The notes beneath the pieces were generated by a model that saw nothing but the letters and a program-made list of their open reading frames with translations, searched no databases and was not told where the DNA came from. Position numbers and translations under genes: made by a program. A DNA stretch of 33,998 nt. Source: Sphaerobacteraceae bacterium. Its GTDB lineage: Bacteria; Chloroflexota; Chloroflexia; Thermomicrobiales; UBA6265. Positions 9,701-22,643 of the stretch are shown in pieces. Where the stretch lies: contig JADDPH010000082.1 in assembly GCA_016781925.1 (NCBI GenBank), forward strand, positions 1-33,998. The letters run 5' to 3'. Positions within the stretch are counted from its first letter, which is position 1. Each line of letters opens with the position of its first letter.

Positions 9701-10291
9701 TCATCGACCCGACGGCGTTCCCATCGAGCCCCCTGCTCGGCTTCCGGCCTTTTCGATCTCATTAACAGCAACATTGAATTGGTCCGTGCCGGCAGCGAAG
9801 GTGGGAACAGACGCGGCGACTCGATCCCAGTCCAGTCTCAAGAACCCCTGCTGTGCCTCCCGCATCGCTACCAGGGCATACTCTGCCCCCGCGCGGTAGG
9901 CGACAGTCGCCGACGCAAATCGTGCTGGCGTACCCACCCGATCCGTGTGCCCGTCAAGTTCCCGCACCAGGGTCCTGACCCGGTCGCCCCGGGCCTGGAT
10001 GTCCAGCAGATTCCGACTTTTCGCGGCGGCCGCATTACCCAGCGCCTGGCTCTGCGCGGATAGCTCGAGGAGACGCGGGGCGACGAACTCGTAGTAAGCC
10101 CGCTCGTCGGCACTCAATTCGGGCACGCTTGCCGGAGGCGTGCCTGCGTCGATCGACGACGTCCGGAGGCCCTTGACTGAAACATAGGCGGCCGCCGCCA
10201 CGAGGCAGAGTAGGACCGCGATGACGACGAGGCGGCGCCGGCGGCCGGAGTTCGCGCTAACGGGAGATGGGACAGACAACCGGGAACGCAT
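9701..10291 (-). CDS. hypothetical single-pass membrane/exported protein
   Basis: ORF 9701..10525; probable ATG 10291 giving MRSRLSVPSPVSANSGRRRRLVVIAVLLCLVAAAAYVSVKG (N-terminal TM/signal anchor), then a helical domain. Confidence 0.6.
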   Translation of the reverse strand: MRSRLSVPSPVSANSGRRRRLVVIAVLLCLVAAAAYVSVKGLRTSSIDAGTPPASVPELSADERAYYEFVAPRLLELSAQSQALGNAAAAKSRNLLDIQARGDRVRTLVRELDGHTDRVGTPARFASATVAYRAGAEYALVAMREAQQGFLRLDWDRVAASVPTFAAGTDQFNVAVNEIEKAGSRAGGSMGTPSGR

Positions 10292-10406
10292 GGTCCATCC
10301 ATAATACTCTGGTGCGGCCGACGACGAGAACGCCGGGAGGTACTCTCCTCCCGTGTCAGGTCCTCGCTCCCCTCGTTCGAGCAGTGTGCGCCGCCGGAAC
10401 GCCGCT

Positions 10407-10436
10407 TGCGGGCCGTGTTTGCCACCTCTTATGCTC
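10407..10436 (+). promoter_or_regulatory. possible promoter upstream of glgE (TTGCGG - 18 nt - TATGCT)
   Basis: -35-like TTGCGG 10407-10412, -10-like TATGCT 10431-10436, about 80 nt upstream of the likely glgE start. Confidence 0.3.
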
Positions 10437-10516
10437 CTAGCCGACAGTCGTGGCGAGGGGCACAATGCGCGGTGGCGCGGGTGCAAAGCTTGCCGCCGCG
10501 AGCCGGAGGAATCAGC

Positions 10517-12517
<2,001 letters not shown>

Positions 12518-12751
12518 TGATCGGATAGACACGGGCCACACACAACAGAGCCGCCACTCAGCCCGGCATGATTTCCACGCGGGTAACCTGGCCGGCGTCC
12601 GCCAGATCGGCCGAAACAGTTTCCGAACGATTCGCGTTTCAAGAGGCACTGCGTAGACGTCGCCCCCGTTTGCCAGGGCGAGTCCAGGTCCATTGCAGAC
12701 AGGCAACATCGGTCACGCCAACGATACGTTGAAGGGGGAATCCAACCGGCC

Positions 12752-14410
12752 ATGCTGAACCGCGACGAGCTGTGGTTCAAGGACGCGATCTTCTACGAGG
12801 CGCCCGTTAAGTCGTTCGCCGACTCAAATGGAGATGGGATAGGCGACTTTCGGGGGATGATCGACAAACTCGATCACATCAGGGATCTCGGGGTGGACTG
12901 TATCTGGCTGCTCCCTATGTACCCCTCCCCGGGGAACGATGACGGCTACGACATCTCCGATTTCCTCTCGATCCATTTGGACCACGGCACCGTCGACGAC
13001 TTCCGCGACTTCCTCGACGCTGCCCACGGGAAGGGACTCCGGGTCGTGGCCGACCTGGTGATGAACCACACCTCCGACCAGCACCCCTGGTTTCAGGAGG
13101 CTCGTGCCAACCCTGATTCGCCGAAACACGACTACTACGTTTGGAGCGACGACGCGGACAAGTACCGCGAGGCCCGGATCATCTTCACCGACACCGAGGT
13201 ATCAAACTGGTCGTACGACCTCGTGGCGAAGAAGCTGTACTGGCATCGTTTCTTCAGCCACCAGCCTGACCTCAACTATGACAACCCCGAGGTCTGGCAG
13301 GAGATGCTCGATGTCACCCGCTTTTGGCTGGACCTGGGCTTGGACGGATTCCGCTGCGACGCCGTGCCCTACCTCTACGAACGCGAGGGCACCAACTGCG
13401 AAAACCTGCCCGAGACGCACGGTTTCCTCAAGGCACTGCGCCGGATGGTGGATACCGAATACCCGGGCACCGTCCTTCTCGCCGAGGCGAACCAGTGGCC
13501 GTCGGATGTGGTCCAATATTTCGGCACCGAGGAGGAGCCGGAATTTCACATGGCGTTCCACTTCCCGCTGATGCCGCGCATGTTCATGGCGATGCGGCGG
13601 GAAATCCGGACCCCAATCGTCGAGATCATGCAGCAGACACCTGACATCCCGTCCGGATGCCAGTGGGCCATCTTTCTTCGCAACCACGACGAACTAACGC
13701 TGGAGATGGTCAGCGACGTCGAGCGGGACTATATGTATTACGAGTATGCCAAGGAGCCGCGGATGCGGATCAATCTCGGCATTCGGCGCCGCCTAGCCCC
13801 CCTGCTCGATAACGGACGCCGACAGATCGAGATGATGAACTCCTTGCTGCTCTCCATGCCGGGCACTCCCGTCATCTACTACGGGGATGAGATCGGCATG
13901 GGCGACAACATCTATCTCGGGGATCGGAACGGCGTGCGCACCCCTATGCAGTGGAATGGCGACCGCAATGGCGGCTTCTCCCGGGCCGACTGGGCGCGCC
14001 TCTATTCCCCGATCATCATGGACCCGGTGTATGGATACCAAGCCGTCAACGTCGAGGCCCAAACACGGACTCCCACGTCGCTGCTCAATTGGATGAAGCG
14101 GATGATTGCCGTCCGCAAACGCTACAAGGCCTTTAGCCGCGGCAGCTTGGAGTTTCTCCACCCCGAGAATCTGAAAGTTCTTCCCTACGTGCGGCGGACG
14201 GAGAACGAAACGCTGCTTTGCGTTGTTAACCTCTCACGCTTCGTCCAATACGCTGAGCTGGACCTTTCGGCCTTCCAAGGGTGGCAACCGGTCGAGTTGA
14301 TCGGGGAAAACCGGTTCCCGCTTATCGGTGACCTGCCCTACTTCCTGACCCTTGGCCCCCACGCCTTCTACTGGTTCCGTCTCGATCCGCCCGCGGAGGA
14401 GACGGCGTGA
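12752..14410 (+). CDS. treS: trehalose synthase (maltose alpha-D-glucosyltransferase), TreS
   Basis: 552 aa; [97 protein letters not shown]; typical TreS. Confidence 0.93.
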   Translation: MLNRDELWFKDAIFYEAPVKSFADSNGDGIGDFRGMIDKLDHIRDLGVDCIWLLPMYPSPGNDDGYDISDFLSIHLDHGTVDDFRDFLDAAHGKGLRVVADLVMNHTSDQHPWFQEARANPDSPKHDYYVWSDDADKYREARIIFTDTEVSNWSYDLVAKKLYWHRFFSHQPDLNYDNPEVWQEMLDVTRFWLDLGLDGFRCDAVPYLYEREGTNCENLPETHGFLKALRRMVDTEYPGTVLLAEANQWPSDVVQYFGTEEEPEFHMAFHFPLMPRMFMAMRREIRTPIVEIMQQTPDIPSGCQWAIFLRNHDELTLEMVSDVERDYMYYEYAKEPRMRINLGIRRRLAPLLDNGRRQIEMMNSLLLSMPGTPVIYYGDEIGMGDNIYLGDRNGVRTPMQWNGDRNGGFSRADWARLYSPIIMDPVYGYQAVNVEAQTRTPTSLLNWMKRMIAVRKRYKAFSRGSLEFLHPENLKVLPYVRRTENETLLCVVNLSRFVQYAELDLSAFQGWQPVELIGENRFPLIGDLPYFLTLGPHAFYWFRLDPPAEETA

Positions 14411-15984
14411 CGTTCTCGCCCGCGTCGCCGAATCCTCGACCGCACCCGGCATTCCTATCCGGATCGGTGGATGTTGCTGACCTGATTCGAGAGCACGCGG
14501 CCGACTGGCTAGGTCGGTTCCTCCCTGAGCGGCGCTGGTTCGGCGACAAAACCAGACGCCTGACCGGCATCACGGTTGAGGACCTGGCGTTTGACCAGAT
14601 TGGCGACGAGTACCACGTCTTCCTGATCGCCGCCGTCTCGTTCGATGAAGGACCGCTCAGCCGCTACTTTGTCCCGCTCGCTATCGTGCCTGACCCTAGC
14701 AACTCGCCACCTCCGGCGACGGTCGTGGCCACCATTCCGACGCCCTCCGGCGAGTACCGGGTTGTGGACGCGTTTGCGTCTGATGCCTTTCGCCGCCGGC
14801 TCATCGCTGATGTCTCTGCTCAGACCTCGATGCCGACCGGCCATGGCACGCTGACATGGAACTCGACAGCTGAGACGCTTGGCGCCTCGGATGCTCAGGA
14901 GAGGTTCACCCTCGAAGGCTCCCGAGTTCTTGAGGGGGAGCAAAGCAACACATCGGTCGTTTACGGTGACGCGCTGTTCCTCAAGGTGTTTCGGAAGCTC
15001 CAAGCCGGAGTGAACCCGGATCTCGAGATCGGCCGCTTCCTCACAGTGCGGACATCCTTCCGCCATTTCCCGACCTTGCTTGGAGAGGTGCTTTATCAGT
15101 CGGATGATGGGGGGTCAATCGCACTCGGCATGGTCCAAGCGTTCAGCCCAAGTCTCGGTGATGCATGGTCGATCACGCTTCAGCGCCTGAGAGAAACCGT
15201 TGTCTCAGCTGCAGACAAGGGCCAGGCCGTGGAGCTAGAGATCCCTGATGCACTCGTGGAGGCAGCACGCATTCTCGGTCAACGGACGGGCCAGCTTCAC
15301 ATGGCACTGGCTACGTCCCATGAGGACGAGGCCTTCACCCCTGAACCCATTACCGCCGAGGATGTTGACCACTGGTCGTCCGCGCTCCGTGACGACCTGG
15401 ACCGCGTCTTGAGCGAGCTCAGCAACCATGCGGCGCGACTTCCCGCCCCGGTGGTGGAGCGCCTGGCGGCGGGTGACATCGCGGCAGCCGCCGCACCTCG
15501 GCTCCAGGGATTCGCTGCACTTATGGGCTTAGAAAAGACGCGCGTTCATGGAGATTATCACCTGGGTCAAGTCCTGTGGACCCCGTCTGGCGATTTTGTA
15601 ATCCTCGACTTTGAGGGAGAGCCGGCACGATCCCTCGAGGAGCGGCGGCGCAAGACATCACCACTCAAGGACGTCGCCGGAATGCTGCGGTCATTTGCTT
15701 ACGCCGCGGCCGCAACTCGCCTTGCAGATCCCAATGCCCTTGCCGTAGCCGATCCCATGACACGGAGATGGGAGCAGCAGGCGCGCGAAGCGTTTCTCGC
15801 TGGCTACCGAAGCGAGACGGTGGCCAAAGGCGCCAACTTCGTTCCCGCTGATCAGGAACGCCTCGCCCGGGCTCTCAGCGCGTGGGAACTCGACAAGGTC
15901 GTCTATGAGGTCCACTACGAACTGAACAACCGTCCTGACTGGCTTCCTTTGCCCTTAGAAGCCCTGCGCCGGCCATTCACCTAG
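14407..15984 (+). CDS. maltokinase (Pep2/Mak-like)
   Basis: 525 aa; kinase-like [58 protein letters not shown] overlap with treS stop, implying translational coupling. Confidence 0.88.
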   Translation: MTFSPASPNPRPHPAFLSGSVDVADLIREHAADWLGRFLPERRWFGDKTRRLTGITVEDLAFDQIGDEYHVFLIAAVSFDEGPLSRYFVPLAIVPDPSNSPPPATVVATIPTPSGEYRVVDAFASDAFRRRLIADVSAQTSMPTGHGTLTWNSTAETLGASDAQERFTLEGSRVLEGEQSNTSVVYGDALFLKVFRKLQAGVNPDLEIGRFLTVRTSFRHFPTLLGEVLYQSDDGGSIALGMVQAFSPSLGDAWSITLQRLRETVVSAADKGQAVELEIPDALVEAARILGQRTGQLHMALATSHEDEAFTPEPITAEDVDHWSSALRDDLDRVLSELSNHAARLPAPVVERLAAGDIAAAAAPRLQGFAALMGLEKTRVHGDYHLGQVLWTPSGDFVILDFEGEPARSLEERRRKTSPLKDVAGMLRSFAYAAAATRLADPNALAVADPMTRRWEQQAREAFLAGYRSETVAKGANFVPADQERLARALSAWELDKVVYEVHYELNNRPDWLPLPLEALRRPFT

Positions 15985-16071
15985 CATCCATCCCGGTCAT
16001 ACGGGCTGGGTGACCGTTCTGCCTCGACGGACTCGCCTGGGGCTCGTTTCGATGCGAAGGGCGATGTCCGA

Positions 16072-17799
16072 TTACGTAGCCGATGTGGCGGCCGACGTTG
16101 CCTCAGCGCTGCCTTGCCGGGCGGCGAAGACACGGTAATCAACGGCGGGGAAGGGGTTATCGCGCTCCGCGAGGTTCGCGAGGAACTGCTGGCCCTGCCG
16201 GTCCAGAGGTCCCCCTTGTTCCACCAGATCGGCAAGTTGATTGAAACGCTCCAGGTGCTCGGTGAACCGCTGAGCCGCGTACTCCTTGGCTTGACCGGTG
16301 GTGACCAGGAACGGCCAGTCGCTGCTTTGCAAGAGCAGCAGTTCCCGCGCGGCCTGATCCAACATCGCCCGCTGATCGCCGTCCACATCGAGGAATCGTT
16401 CGACCAGGGCCTCCATCCGTCGCTCCGCCGCGTGGATCGGGGGCCACATCCACTGAGTGTCGACGTTTAACCAGGTGAAGTGACTGCCTCCCGCGCCCCA
16501 ACTGGACTCCGGCAAGACCATGACCCGGTCCGGCGCGTGCTCCTCGATGATTCGGCTCGCCGTCGTCAACTCGACAGTCTCGCTCGCGGCGAGACCACGA
16601 AGCACGCCTTTCAGCCAGTCCACCCCCTCGAACCACCAATGGCCGAAGAGTTCGGTGTCATACGCGGAAGAAATCACCCCGAAACTGCCGTTCTCCTCAT
16701 GGTAGGTCGTCAGCAACTCTTCGACCAAACCCACGTAGTGGGCGGCGTGGTCGCGGACTCGCTGTGAGGCACGGGTTGGATCGTAAGGAGGCTTATCACC
16801 GAGATCGACGGCCGGCCCGCCGATGCGCCAGTACTGCATCCCGGACACGCCGTCTTTGCGATGAAACTCGCGGTACGAAGCGTCTCCCGGGTAGCCAAAG
16901 GTGCCGGACCATACCTGCTGCCCGGTCCGGTTGTTGCGGCCCAGCACGGCCACCTCGCCGGGGGCGTCGCCCACCCAGTACGGCTTGTAGGTGGTGCCTG
17001 GCTCAGTCTGCTCCTCTGGTGAGAGTGAGACCGCATAGCGCCGGGGAACGCCGCCGTACGGCCCGATGGCTTCCCCGGCTGCCTTGCCGACTGGGCGCCC
17101 GCCCTCGACTGTATGGGTCTCACTGAAGAAGACCCGGATCCCTTGGCTGGCAAGGAATGACTCCAGACCCGGACGGCGTACCGGTTCCCCGTTCTGATCA
17201 TCGATGATCGCGGGACGGTAGGCGCACTCGGGCAGCCAGATCGCCTTCGGATCGCGCCCGAACCGCTGCCGATAGGCATCAACTCCCGTCTGGATCTGAC
17301 CGTAGATGGATGAGTCGCGGGAGAGCAACGGCAGATACCCGTGCGTCGCGGCAGATGTAGAGACCTCGATCCGCCCCTTGTCTTGCAGCGCCTTGAAGGC
17401 GCCGATCAGGTCCCGTCCGAAGCGATCCTGGAAGCTGGTGAGGGCTCGGGCATACCAATGGTGGTAAAACCTGGCCAAGTCCCGCATGACGTCATCATTC
17501 GCTTGCTCGAATCGGGCGACATCCGATGCGGCCCATGCCGCCCGCTCGGCCGCATAATGAACGAAGTGGTCCACGATCAGCGGGTCGGCGAGTTGCTCGC
17601 CCAGAATCGGCGTGATCCCGACCGTGAGTTGGAACGGCACCCCTTCCTCATCAAGATCGTAGAGGGCATTGAGCAGAGGCAAGTAGGTTTCAGCAATCGC
17701 TTCGTGGACCCACTCCTCCCCATGCGGCCACATCCCCGCCTGGCGCGCGTAGGGCAGGTGGCTATGCAGGACAAATGTGAACGCACCAAGCTTCGTCAC
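16072..17799 (-). CDS. GH57 family 1,4-alpha-glucan branching enzyme (DUF1957-containing)
   Basis: 575 aa; FTFVLHSHLPYARQAGMWPHGEEWVHEAIAETYLPLL, WLPECAYRP, YDTELFGHWWFEGVDWLKGVLRGL, LPESSWGAGGSH are hallmark GH57 branching-enzyme segments. Confidence 0.9.
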   Translation of the reverse strand: MTKLGAFTFVLHSHLPYARQAGMWPHGEEWVHEAIAETYLPLLNALYDLDEEGVPFQLTVGITPILGEQLADPLIVDHFVHYAAERAAWAASDVARFEQANDDVMRDLARFYHHWYARALTSFQDRFGRDLIGAFKALQDKGRIEVSTSAATHGYLPLLSRDSSIYGQIQTGVDAYRQRFGRDPKAIWLPECAYRPAIIDDQNGEPVRRPGLESFLASQGIRVFFSETHTVEGGRPVGKAAGEAIGPYGGVPRRYAVSLSPEEQTEPGTTYKPYWVGDAPGEVAVLGRNNRTGQQVWSGTFGYPGDASYREFHRKDGVSGMQYWRIGGPAVDLGDKPPYDPTRASQRVRDHAAHYVGLVEELLTTYHEENGSFGVISSAYDTELFGHWWFEGVDWLKGVLRGLAASETVELTTASRIIEEHAPDRVMVLPESSWGAGGSHFTWLNVDTQWMWPPIHAAERRMEALVERFLDVDGDQRAMLDQAARELLLLQSSDWPFLVTTGQAKEYAAQRFTEHLERFNQLADLVEQGGPLDRQGQQFLANLAERDNPFPAVDYRVFAARQGSAEATSAATSAT

Positions 17800-17974
17800 G
17801 CTTGACTTCTCCCACGCGAGTGGCGTTTATCCCAGTCCACCGTCAGACGCCCCGCGCCCATGGCCGTCACGTCGTCCTGGAACGAACCATCGGCACCCGA
17901 TTTTCTGAACCTCTGCAGACACTATGCCACTGACCGCCGCAAGCGCGACCAACCACTGAGCCGAGCCGATCCCC

Positions 17975-19537
17975 TCAGGAGAGAGGATGCTGAGTGTCGC
18001 TCGTCGTGTAGTCGTAGGCATTACGCCCTGTAACGCGCTCCGGCCGGCGGCGGCGCCCGTAGACTGCGGTTAATTCCCCTAGTCCGGCGGCGAGACCGTC
18101 ATGGAGCTGGTGGGGTAGGTAGCGCCACGCCCAGTTCCCAGAGGGCTGACCAGGCGTGTTCATCCGCGCCTCATCGCCAAGGCGCATCACATCCTGTAGC
18201 GCCAGCACCGCGGTATCGGCCACGGAGGCCAACGCCAAACGGATGAGATCCCAGGCGATATCGCTGCCATCGCTTCCAATGTAACGCTGAACGGCGTGCC
18301 GCTCCGCTTCCCGCCGGCTTTGAAACCACCCGATGGTCGTTTGGTTGTCGTGGGTCGCCGTGTAGACGACGACGTTCTCCGTGTAGTTATGGGGAAGATA
18401 GGGGTTGTCCGGATCGTCCTCGAATGCAAACTGGAGGACCTTCATGCCAGGAAAACCCATCTCGTCTCGCAGTGCGTTGACATCGGGGGTGATCACGCCA
18501 AGATCTTCAATGATGAATGGGACATCGCCGAGGGCGCTGCGAATGGCGTCAAAGATCGCTGCTCCGGGACCGCGTTCCCAGCGCCCCCCGGCGGCGGTCG
18601 GGTCCCCGGCGGGCACAACCCAGGCCGCCGCGAATCCACGGAAATGGTCGATGCGAACGATGTCCACCACATCACGCATCGCACGAACGCGATCGATCCA
18701 CCACGCGTATCCGTCAGCCGCCATGGCGTTCCAGTCATAGACAGGATTGCCCCACAGCTGGCCTGTCTCAGAGAACGGATCAGGGGGAACTCCCGCGACG
18801 ACGGTCGGCACGCCCTGGTCGTCGAGCCGGAAGAGGTGCTGGTGCGCCCAAACATCCACGCTGTCGTGCGCCACGAAGATCGGGATGTCACCGATGATCT
18901 GGACGTCTCGCTCATTCGCATATCGTTTCAACTCCTGCCACTGCCGGCGGAATTGAAACTGGACGAACTTGTGGTAGCGGACTTCCCCCGTCAAATCCCG
19001 TGTCCACCTGGTCACCGCTTCGGGTTGGCGCAGTCGGATGCCTTCCTCCCACTCGGTCCAGGCTCGTCCGCCGTGGGCATCCTTGACCGCCATGAAGAGC
19101 GCGTGGTCGTTCAGCCAGCTCGATTCGGCTTCGCAAAAGGTCTCAAAGGCTGCCCTCTGGTCGACGGCCGCCCCGGCCCGAAACCGGTCAAACGCCCTCC
19201 GCAGGAGCGGCAGCTTGTAGGAGATGACCCGCCCGAATTCAACCTCGTAGTCCCGAAAATCGGGTGATTCGTCGACATCCTGTCGATCGAGCAGGCCGTC
19301 TCCGGCCAGCCAGTCCAGCGAGATCAGGAGCGGGTTGCCGGCGAACGCGGAGGGCGACGCGTAGGGTGAATCCCCGAATCCCGTCGGACTCAGCGGCATC
19401 ACCTGCCAGAGTCGCTGTCCGGCGACCGTTAGCCAGTCAACAAATCGAAATGCCCCCGGCCCCAGATCTCCAATGCCATGCCGTCCAGGAAATGACGTCG
19501 GGTGTGCCAGCACGCCACTGGCTCGCGCGGAGCGCAT
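17975..19537 (-). CDS. malQ: 4-alpha-glucanotransferase (amylomaltase, GH77)
   Basis: 520 aa; GVLAHPTSFPGRHGIGDLGPGAFRFVDWL, IIGDIPIFVAHDSVDVWAHQHLF, VRIDHFRGFAAAWVVPAG, FIIEDLGVITPDVNALRDEMGFPGMKVLQFAF, YTATHDNQTTIGWF. Confidence 0.95.
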   Translation of the reverse strand: MRSARASGVLAHPTSFPGRHGIGDLGPGAFRFVDWLTVAGQRLWQVMPLSPTGFGDSPYASPSAFAGNPLLISLDWLAGDGLLDRQDVDESPDFRDYEVEFGRVISYKLPLLRRAFDRFRAGAAVDQRAAFETFCEAESSWLNDHALFMAVKDAHGGRAWTEWEEGIRLRQPEAVTRWTRDLTGEVRYHKFVQFQFRRQWQELKRYANERDVQIIGDIPIFVAHDSVDVWAHQHLFRLDDQGVPTVVAGVPPDPFSETGQLWGNPVYDWNAMAADGYAWWIDRVRAMRDVVDIVRIDHFRGFAAAWVVPAGDPTAAGGRWERGPGAAIFDAIRSALGDVPFIIEDLGVITPDVNALRDEMGFPGMKVLQFAFEDDPDNPYLPHNYTENVVVYTATHDNQTTIGWFQSRREAERHAVQRYIGSDGSDIAWDLIRLALASVADTAVLALQDVMRLGDEARMNTPGQPSGNWAWRYLPHQLHDGLAAGLGELTAVYGRRRRPERVTGRNAYDYTTSDTQHPLS

Positions 19538-19983
19538 CGAATCGGCTCCCGTGGTAATGCTGCGTCACGCCCGCCAACTCAGCACAGGCAACGACGGGCT
19601 CCATCTGCGGGGCCGCGCGAACTATCGCACGCTCCACACCTGGCGCTCCAATACCTGCTCGCACCGAATGTCGAGGGCCCGTCTCAAAGACTCTCGGCGG
19701 CCATCCATGGTTTGCTGCGTGCAACCAGGGGACAACTTCAAACCCACGTGCGCGGCGCTCGAGCCCTAGTTCAATGCGTGGGGTGAGCCATGGTCGTTTC
19801 GGGCGCCGCCCTGCCTGGCCGACGGGAGGACCTGCAATCACGTCGTGAGGCCTGCTTTTGTTCAGGGCGCGTGTTCAGGCAGTCATGCCTCGAAAATCGC
19901 GGCGAGGGCCACCATTGCCAGGTCAGGCGGTAATTGACCAGCCTCCAAGCTCCGCTTCATGCGGAGCCAGGACCGAGGACTCG

Positions 19984-20934
19984 CTAGGATTGGCGTAATG
20001 AAGTGTCCGCGCCGCGCGTGACTTCTTCACCCGGCACGAATTCCTCCGCCACCCATCCCTGCTCCCCGTCAACCGTCACCAGCACCCAAAGCAGGTCACT
20101 TGCCTCAACAGGTCCACTCTCGACCGTCACGTCGGTCCCCGCTTCAATCTGAGTCACCAAGTCGCAATCAAGTCCGGGCCCGACCCGAACATTGACCGTC
20201 TCCGTCGTCTGGCGCTCCACCTCACCGACCACCTCAGGTAAGTCCGCAGGCGGTTCGCATGCTTCAACCAGAGGTGGTTCGGGCGTGCCGGCAGGCGTCA
20301 CGCGAAGCTCGCCAACGATCGCCGGGGTGGAGACTCGCGGAGTTGACCGCGAGCCGGCGGTCGCGGGCGTCGGAGTCCCCGGTCGCGGGGTTGCCGGCTC
20401 TGTAACAGGCGATGCATCCTGAGGCGATGCGGTGACGCGAGGACTCGCGATGGCGCCAGCCAACGTCGGGGAGGCGAACACTTGCGGGCTCGCCGCGGTC
20501 CGCGGGGAGGGAACCGCCGTGGCATTGGTGATCGCGGTCGCCGCTGGAGCCGTCGGCTCCTCGTCGTCGCCAAGTGGTCCACAGGCCACGACGAGAACGG
20601 CAACGAAGAGCAGCGCTACCAGCCCACGAACCTTGGACCAAGCCGACTGCTGGGTAGCCGCGTCCCGCTCTCCCGCCTGCAGGGCCAGCGGACGAGCGGG
20701 CAACGCCGGGTGATCGGGTGCGATAGCGTTCTCTCCTGCGGGGTCATCGATGGCGAGGGCGGACAGCGTGACGGTCCGTCTGTTATAGCCCATCGTGCAG
20801 CGCCTTGCATCCTCAAAATGGACACCGGCGGTCGGAGAGGAGAGCCCCTGCCACGACGTGGTGGTGACGCACCGCCCACGACGCCGGGGAGCACGCACGG
20901 CACTGGGGACTACCCCCGCTAGCCGCGGAAGCAC
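19984..20934 (-). CDS. SH3b-domain lipoprotein/exported protein with Pro/Thr/Ser-rich linker
   Basis: Hydrophobic segment VRGLVALLFVAVLVVACGPLG resembling a lipobox, low-complexity P/T/S/A linker, C-terminal SH3-like TETVNVRVGPGLDCDLVTQIEAGTDVTVESGPVEASDLLWVLVTVDGEQGWVAEEFV. Start uncertain. Confidence 0.72.
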   Translation of the reverse strand: MLPRLAGVVPSAVRAPRRRGRCVTTTSWQGLSSPTAGVHFEDARRCTMGYNRRTVTLSALAIDDPAGENAIAPDHPALPARPLALQAGERDAATQQSAWSKVRGLVALLFVAVLVVACGPLGDDEEPTAPAATAITNATAVPSPRTAASPQVFASPTLAGAIASPRVTASPQDASPVTEPATPRPGTPTPATAGSRSTPRVSTPAIVGELRVTPAGTPEPPLVEACEPPADLPEVVGEVERQTTETVNVRVGPGLDCDLVTQIEAGTDVTVESGPVEASDLLWVLVTVDGEQGWVAEEFVPGEEVTRGADTSLRQS

Positions 20935-20939
20935 GAGAC

Positions 20940-21944
20940 CTACGGCTCTTCCAGACTGTCCCTCAGGATATCCATGTGCTCAAGGGCGAGGCCGGTCCCC
21001 ACGGCAACGCAGGAGAGGGGGTCGTCGGCCACGTAGCACGGGACCCCCGTCACCTCCATGAGCAGGTCTGGCAGATGGCGCAGCATCGCCCCCCCACCCG
21101 TGAGGATCATGCCCTTGTCAATGATGTCTGAGGAGAGTTCGGGCGGCGTTTCTTCGAGCACGGCACGAACCGCGCCGATGATCGCCTCAAGCGGCTCGGT
21201 GATGGCGTCCGTGACTTCGTTGGCATGTATTTGAATCGTGCGTGGCAGTCCCGCGACCTCGTCCCGGCCGCGCACTTCCATCGCCACATCCTCTTCCATC
21301 GGCATCGCGCTTCCGATGGCGATCTTGACCTCTTCAGCGGTACGCTCACCGATCCGGAGGTTGTATTTGCGCTTCACATGGTTACTGATCGACTCGTCGA
21401 AGCGGTTGCCGCCGACCCTCAACGATCGGGCGACGACGATCCCATTCAACGAGATGACTGCAACTTCGGTCGTGCCTCCTCCGATGTCGATGATCATATT
21501 GCCCGATGGATCGGCCACCGGCACCCGTGCGCCAATCGCCGCCGCTAAGGGCTCGCTAATCAAGTAGGCCCGGCGGGCTCCAGCGTTCAGCGCCGCGTCT
21601 CGCACGGCCCGGCGCTCCACGCCGGTCACCCCGGCCGGAACGCAAATCATCACTTCCGGGCGAACCAGGGAGAATCGGCCGCAGCTTTTGTTGATGAAGT
21701 ATTTGAGCATCTCTTGGGTGACCACGTAGTCAGCGATCACCCCATCCCGCATCGGCCGCACGACCTCGATGGTCTCGCGCGGCTCCCGGCCGAGCATGTT
21801 TCGGGCCTCGAGGCCCACGGCCTTAACCTTGCCGTCTTTCGCTGAGATGGCAACAACGGAGGGTTCGTTGATCACGATACCGCGCCCGCGAAGGAAGACG
21901 AGGACGTTGGCCGTCCCGAGGTCGATACCGATCTGCTTTGGCAC
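20940..21944 (-). CDS. mreB: rod shape-determining protein MreB/Mbl
   Basis: ORF 20940..22043; likely GTG start 21944 ([33 protein letters not shown]), [38 protein letters not shown]. Confidence 0.93.
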   Translation of the reverse strand: MPKQIGIDLGTANVLVFLRGRGIVINEPSVVAISAKDGKVKAVGLEARNMLGREPRETIEVVRPMRDGVIADYVVTQEMLKYFINKSCGRFSLVRPEVMICVPAGVTGVERRAVRDAALNAGARRAYLISEPLAAAIGARVPVADPSGNMIIDIGGGTTEVAVISLNGIVVARSLRVGGNRFDESISNHVKRKYNLRIGERTAEEVKIAIGSAMPMEEDVAMEVRGRDEVAGLPRTIQIHANEVTDAITEPLEAIIGAVRAVLEETPPELSSDIIDKGMILTGGGAMLRHLPDLLMEVTGVPCYVADDPLSCVAVGTGLALEHMDILRDSLEEP

Positions 21945-22329
21945 GCGGCTTTGCTCCGATCCAGGATCGGGGGATTGTCCGAGGAGTGTCCAGAGGTGTG
22001 AAACCACGCCCTGCTGTCCGGACGCGACGCGGGATTGTACCATAGAAAATCGGGGTGGCCGCGATTGAAGCGGCCAGTCAATCTATCGGGTCAGCCGCAC
22101 AATGGGACGTTGGAGCGCGCAACTGATGGTAGAGCCTTCCCGGGGACCCGTTGGGGCGGCACACTCCGAGTCGAGGGAGTCGCCGGAGAGCGGTCAGGTC
22201 CCCCGGCCGGTGGCCGAGCCAGGTGATGACCGGCCCCAGCGGGCACCCGCACCTGACGGGCCGACCCATCGCCGGCGGAAGCGGGGCGGGGCGAGCGAGC
22301 GGCGGCAGGGAGCGGGATTTGGAGATGAC

Positions 22330-22530
22330 GTGGAGCGAGCGTTCTGCGCCCATTTCCGGCAGGCTACGCCCCAGACCTTCCCGGTGCAGCACCGGCAGAA
22401 TCTCGCGACTAAGAAGGTCCTCGTGGTGGCGAGGCGAGATGCCATGATGTTGTACTGCGACGGCGTGCATCCCGGTGACCATGCCTGGCCGGACGGCAGT
22501 GCCGTCGACCCGGAAGCGATCGGCGTCTAA
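22330..22530 (+). CDS. small hypothetical protein (66 aa)
   Basis: 3' part of ORF 22102..22530; GTG 22330 preceded by GGAG; strongly G/C-biased third codon positions; VERAFCAHFRQATPQTFPVQHRQNLATKKVLVVARRDAMMLYCDGVHPGDHAWPDGSAVDPEAIGV. Confidence 0.35.
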   Translation: MERAFCAHFRQATPQTFPVQHRQNLATKKVLVVARRDAMMLYCDGVHPGDHAWPDGSAVDPEAIGV

Positions 22531-22643
22531 CCCGGCCTCTCCCCCACAGCCGAGATGGAGATGCTGTTCAGCTCGGCTCATTCTGCTCGACAACACTTGC
22601 GTGACGTTGCATCAGTCGATCCGTTGGAGGAGGGTTTTCTACC

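Noticed and set aside
12518-12751. 234-nt glgE-treS gap as a riboswitch or sRNA
   Set aside because: No recognisable conserved riboswitch motif or strong hairpin with T-tract by eye
18296-19267. 323-aa plus-strand ORF
   Set aside because: Antisense to malQ; no family resemblance
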